Under the pieces are notes generated by a model. The model had not been told where the DNA came from, ran no database searches, and worked only from the letters and a program-made list of their open reading frames with translations. From an uncultured Mycoplasmatota bacterium (GTDB lineage Bacteria > Bacillota_I > Bacilli_A > RF39 > UBA660), in contig CAOJBM010000012.1 of NCBI GenBank assembly GCA_948329525.1, forward strand, positions 1 through 34,621: DNA of 34,621 nt, read 5' to 3'. Numbering within the stretch: the first letter of the stretch is position 1; each line of letters opens with the position of its first letter. The position numbers and the translations under genes were made by a program. Shown piece after piece: positions 31,926 through 34,621 of this stretch.

Positions 31926-32647
31926 ACCTTATCCTCACTAGCGAATATACTCATATAAACATCTTCTAAATTACCATTTGGAGCATACTGTTCTATCAAT
32001 TTATCTGCTTTAGTTTCTTTAAGTAATACACCATCTTTCAAGACTAAAATATTTTTAGCCATGTTCTCAATATCTGGTACAATATGAGTTGCTACTATTA
32101 TAATTTTATCTTTAGATAGAGCGGAAAGCATTTTCTTAACTCGAACTCTTTCTTTTGGATCAAGCCCTGCTGTTGGTTCATCAAATATAATTAATTTAGG
32201 ATTTCCAATAATAGCACTTGCAATTAAAAGTCTCTGTTTCATTCCTCCTGAATAAGTGCCTATCTTCTTATTGATATTATCTGTTAGATTCACAGCTTCA
32301 GTAACTCTTTTAATTTCATCTTTCACCAAATTTTTAGGAATATCTTTTAAGACAGCAATATAATTTAAAAACATATATCCAGTAAAGCCATTATAAAGAC
32401 CTTGCCCCTGTGGCATATAACCTAAAATACTACGATAATCATTTCCTAATTTGGTTATTTCTTTGCCATCCCATAAAATACTACCTGAATTGGCTTTTAA
32501 ATTAGTTGTAATGATATTCATAAGTGTTGACTTCCCAGCCCCATTTGGTCCCAAAAGTCCATATACACCATTTGATAGTTTACAACTTATATTTTTTAAA
32601 ACTTTTTTACTACCATAACTTTTGCATAAATCTTTAATTTCTAACAT
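31922..32647 (-). CDS. ABC transporter ATP-binding protein
   Basis: A 241-residue ATPase. Walker A is GPNGAGKST (33-41), the Q-loop is YMPQGQGLYNGFTGYMF, the signature is YSGGMKQRL, Walker B is LIIFDEPTAGLDP and the switch is VATHI. It is of the CcmA/NatA-like type that pairs with ABC-2 permeases. The ATG at 32647 is preferred (SD AGGTG fused to the TAG stop of the preceding gene); two start codons further upstream overlap the SD. It works with the downstream 787-residue permease. Confidence 0.95.
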   Translation of the reverse strand: MLEIKDLCKSYGSKKVLKNISCKLSNGVYGLLGPNGAGKSTLMNIITTNLKANSGSILWDGKEITKLGNDYRSILGYMPQGQGLYNGFTGYMFLNYIAVLKDIPKNLVKDEIKRVTEAVNLTDNINKKIGTYSGGMKQRLLIASAIIGNPKLIIFDEPTAGLDPKERVRVKKMLSALSKDKIIIVATHIVPDIENMAKNILVLKDGVLLKETKADKLIEQYAPNGNLEDVYMSIFASEDKV

Positions 32648-32656
32648 AAGCATCAC

Positions 32657-33979
32657 CTACTTTGCATTTGTCATTTTTATATAATTTGCTTTTGATGTCC
32701 AATAATCTGTCTTTTTAATTAAAGCATAATTAGTTCCTATAATATCTTGTTGTTTAGTACCTGCCCAAGTAGTATAAAAATCCCCAAAAATACTCTCTGT
32801 TTTTACAAAGTAATAATCATCATTACTAGCTAAAATTTCTACTAAACATTCATTCTTATCTTTTAAAGAAAATTCTTTCATTTCTTTATTTTTTAAATCA
32901 ACGTAATAAGAAGCACCTATATGAGCATCTCTATCTTTATAAGCATAAACTAATACTTTATCATCTATGATAGTTCCTAATTGCATATTACTTTGCGGAA
33001 GTTCTTTAATTACTTCTTTTTTCTTTGTAGCAAAATCAAAATATTCTAAATTTTTACTTTTTTCACCGATAAAATATATACCATTTTTATAAAATTGCAT
33101 ATCTTCAATATTTTTGAATACTTCTTCAAATAAAACTTCTTCTTTTTTTGTGCTGGCATCATATAATTTTATTTTCATCTTTGAATTATAAAGATTATCT
33201 CTAAAAGCATTTGTATTATCTCCAAAACTATTAGGATCTTTAATATAATCTATTTCCTCTATTACAAGTTTATCATTATAAGTTCCAATTAAAGATGCAT
33301 GTAAGCCACTTGTTAATTCTTCGTATTTTCCTGTACTTAAATTAACAGAAACAAGTTTTCTCTCTGTTACAGTAGTAGTGAAAGCATGTCCGCTACCTTC
33401 CTCTACTTTGCTTTTTTCTAAATAACCATATAATATGTTACCATTTAGTACAAAAGGCATAGATAGTTTTGTTCCATTTGGAGAGTCAAATAATTTTTCT
33501 TTTTCTGTTCCATCTAAATTCATTTTATAAATTGTAGATGGCGAACCTGTAGTATCAGTTACTACTCCATCTGCTGTAATACTAATTGATTCACCACTAG
33601 CCGATGAATTAAGAAAATACAAAGCATCATTATAGTAGAATAATTCATTAGCCTCTGTAAAATCTGAATATGAAGAACAAGACTCACTATCATGTTTACA
33701 ATTTGGTTTGTTACATAAATATACTTCTTTTTTAGTATCATAATCAAAATACATGATATTTTCTCTTGCATCATTATCTTTTATATAAAAATAACCATTT
33801 TTATAGTCAGATGGCAAAACATCACTAATATACTTCATTTCTCCTTTACTATCCCCACCATTTCCATTATTAACAAATGGAATATTCATCTCCTTCAACT
33901 TTTCTCTAGGCATAAAAATAAGTCCTAAAATGGCAATAATCCCCACTACTCCTAAAATCGTTAAAACATTCTTTTTCAT
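32657..33979 (-). CDS. Membrane-anchored extracytoplasmic protein with CX4CXHX4C motif, propeller-like
   Basis: A 440-residue protein. It has an N-terminal hydrophobic anchor (4-23), a Gly/Asn linker, then a large external domain of repeated beta-rich units (GYFYIKDND, IYKMNLDGTEKEKLF, LVSVNLSTGKYEEL, LYDASTKKEEVLF, YYVDLKNKEMKEF). This repeat style resembles DUF5050/YncE-type beta-propellers. A CX4CXHX4C cluster (Cys89, Cys94, His96, Cys101) may bind metal or a redox group; I recall similar motifs in secreted Firmicutes proteins of this style. First gene of the six-gene operon, SD AGGAGGAG. A role as a ligand-binding partner of the ABC transporter or of the kinase is suggested by position only. 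Confidence 0.8.
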   Translation of the reverse strand: MKKNVLTILGVVGIIAILGLIFMPREKLKEMNIPFVNNGNGGDSKGEMKYISDVLPSDYKNGYFYIKDNDARENIMYFDYDTKKEVYLCNKPNCKHDSESCSSYSDFTEANELFYYNDALYFLNSSASGESISITADGVVTDTTGSPSTIYKMNLDGTEKEKLFDSPNGTKLSMPFVLNGNILYGYLEKSKVEEGSGHAFTTTVTERKLVSVNLSTGKYEELTSGLHASLIGTYNDKLVIEEIDYIKDPNSFGDNTNAFRDNLYNSKMKIKLYDASTKKEEVLFEEVFKNIEDMQFYKNGIYFIGEKSKNLEYFDFATKKKEVIKELPQSNMQLGTIIDDKVLVYAYKDRDAHIGASYYVDLKNKEMKEFSLKDKNECLVEILASNDDYYFVKTESIFGDFYTTWAGTKQQDIIGTNYALIKKTDYWTSKANYIKMTNAK

Positions 33980-34015
33980 AAATCTCCTCCTAATCTCATG
34001 TTTTTAACAATTAGA

Positions 34016-34047
34016 AGTATATAAAATTTTTGTATCTAAAAAGTATC
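34016..34047 (-). promoter_or_regulatory. Operon promoter with GTATC/GATAC direct repeats
   Basis: TATACT (complement of 34016-34021) is the likely -10. The -35 position (complement of 34039-34044) reads ACTTTT and is poor. Two direct repeats, GTATC at 34032-34036 and 34043-34047 on the plus strand, lie 11 bases apart and cover the -35. This is the usual layout for OmpR/PhoB-type activators, and the operon encodes one. Confidence 0.5.
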
Positions 34048-34078
34048 AAAAAAAGCAAACTTTCAAAAATTTGCTTTT
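34048..34078 (-). terminator. Terminator upstream of the six-gene operon
   Basis: On the minus strand AAAAGCAAA / TTTGCTTTT (perfect 9-bp stem, 34051-34059 with 34070-34078) and further T. It stops transcripts of the XRE-type genes before the operon promoter. Confidence 0.8.
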
Positions 34079-34079
34079 A

Positions 34080-34161
34080 ACTTCCATTTTTTCTTAATCT
34101 TATAAGTTCTTTTTTCTTTTCACAATTCAGCAATAAATTTTCCTATTTTTTCTTGATTCAT
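34080..34161 (-). pseudogene. Fragment of an XRE-family regulator gene
   Basis: SD AGAAGGGA and ATG (complement of 34159-34161) start MNQEKIGKFIAEL, the classic first helix of XRE-type regulators. A TGA follows at once (complement of 34120-34122), and the next codons (KEKRTYKIKKKW) diverge from the helix-turn-helix. The rest of the gene is gone. No other gene is seen in 33980-34251. Confidence 0.5.
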
Positions 34162-34251
34162 AATTATCCCTTCTTTCAAGAATAATAATATATCATTTAA
34201 TCATTAACTTACACCTACAATTAGTAGAGTTAGTTAAATTGTAATTTTTTA

Positions 34252-34590
34252 TTATGATTTATTCTTCCATATTTTTTCTTTTATAAAAATTCTTAATTCA
34301 AATCCTAACATAAATAGTGTAGCAAGTAGAAAACCAATCATTAGAATTTTATGTGAAAAATGGAAATATCCAATATAAATAATAATTGCAATAAGATATA
34401 TGACTATTAATATATGCCACTTCTTTGAAGCACTATCTAATATAATTTTATTTTTTAATTTTTTATCGTACTTAATTAAATCATCTAAACTAATTCCAAA
34501 TACTTCACTTATTATTATTAAATTTTGTATATCAGGATAACCTCTATTACTTTCCCATTTTGCAATATCTACACTTAATACTGCCTTCAT
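34252..34590 (-). CDS. XRE-type protein with partial helix-turn-helix and two membrane helices
   Basis: A 112-residue protein. Residues 1-40 match the second half of an XRE helix-turn-helix (DIAKWESNRGYPDIQNLIII, then FGISLDDLIKYD). The first two helices, including the usual turn region, are missing: an in-frame stop lies just upstream. Residues about 58-75 and 82-101 are membrane helices. Full-length relatives are membrane-tethered regulators with one XRE domain. A perfect SD (AAGGAG) precedes the ATG, so a truncated product may still be made, but DNA binding is doubtful. The fragment at 34080-34161 looks like the missing kind of N-terminus, yet lies downstream, as if from a second gene copy or a rearrangement. 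Confidence 0.6.
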   Translation of the reverse strand: MKAVLSVDIAKWESNRGYPDIQNLIIISEVFGISLDDLIKYDKKLKNKIILDSASKKWHILIVIYLIAIIIYIGYFHFSHKILMIGFLLATLFMLGFELRIFIKEKIWKNKS

Positions 34591-34621
34591 TACTTACTCC
34601 TTTCTGAATTTAAGTCTTCTG

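Noticed and set aside
1-34621. CRISPR arrays, tRNA or rRNA genes, riboswitches
   Set aside because: I saw no regularly spaced repeats, no cloverleaf sequences and no conserved riboswitch cores. AT-rich runs give many weak hairpins that I did not count.

Overview
The window is a strongly AT-rich chromosomal segment of a low-GC Gram-positive bacterium of the Bacilli / Mycoplasmatota-like kind. A wall-less Mycoplasma is unlikely: there is a spoVS homologue, a YfhO-type envelope glycosyltransferase and a LmbE/PIG-L deacetylase. Ribosome binding sites are strong (AGGAGG, GGAGGTGA) and several promoters are close to sigma-A consensus. UGA acts as a normal stop, for example in the ATGA overlap at 31922-31925, so the code is standard. 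A host-associated uncultured Bacilli lineage (RF39/Erysipelotrichia-like) is my inference from gene style; the sequence does not prove it.

Left part (1-19410): mostly housekeeping. A HipA-like kinase homologue (minus) diverges from tmcAL (plus), followed by two unrecognised genes, each with its own extended -10 promoter. A bidirectional terminator separates these from a minus-strand operon polA - cation-efflux-like protein - mutM. Then come a short ssb, a stand-alone sufB, a tail-anchored protein of unknown function, spoVS and map. A decayed YhcG/DUF1016 nuclease gene fills the 600-base gap after map. Next is a three-gene operon (HAD phosphatase, DUF308-like membrane protein, RlmI-like methyltransferase) and a heterodimeric ABC exporter. 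The exporter pair lies behind a near-consensus promoter followed at once by a 29-base dyad.

Middle (19411-26844): an accessory, decaying zone. It holds a C-terminal fragment of a surface protein fused to the tail of an Rpn-family nuclease gene, with the other half of that Rpn gene on the opposite strand as if by inversion. An intact paralogue of the surface protein follows. Next is a translationally coupled pair, membrane-anchored PIG-L deacetylase and YfhO-family glycosyltransferase. Remnants of an IS4-type and an IS1595-type transposase lie back to back.

Right part (26845-34621): a tightly packed six-gene minus-strand operon. In order of transcription it encodes a membrane-anchored repeat protein with a CX4CXHX4C motif, an ABC ATPase, a large ABC-2-type permease, an OmpR-family response regulator (TTG start), a sensor kinase and a small membrane-anchored protein. 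Its promoter has a poor -35 overlapped by two GTATC/GATAC direct repeats 11 bases apart, as expected for activation by its own OmpR-type regulator. The window ends with a protein carrying a partial XRE helix-turn-helix plus two membrane segments, and a fragment of a second XRE gene.

The most unusual material is the inverted and split Rpn gene with its chimeric junction, the self-contained sensor/ABC/two-component operon, the promoter-dyad of the ABC exporter, and the two unknown genes with matching promoters after tmcAL. No RNA genes or CRISPR arrays were seen.
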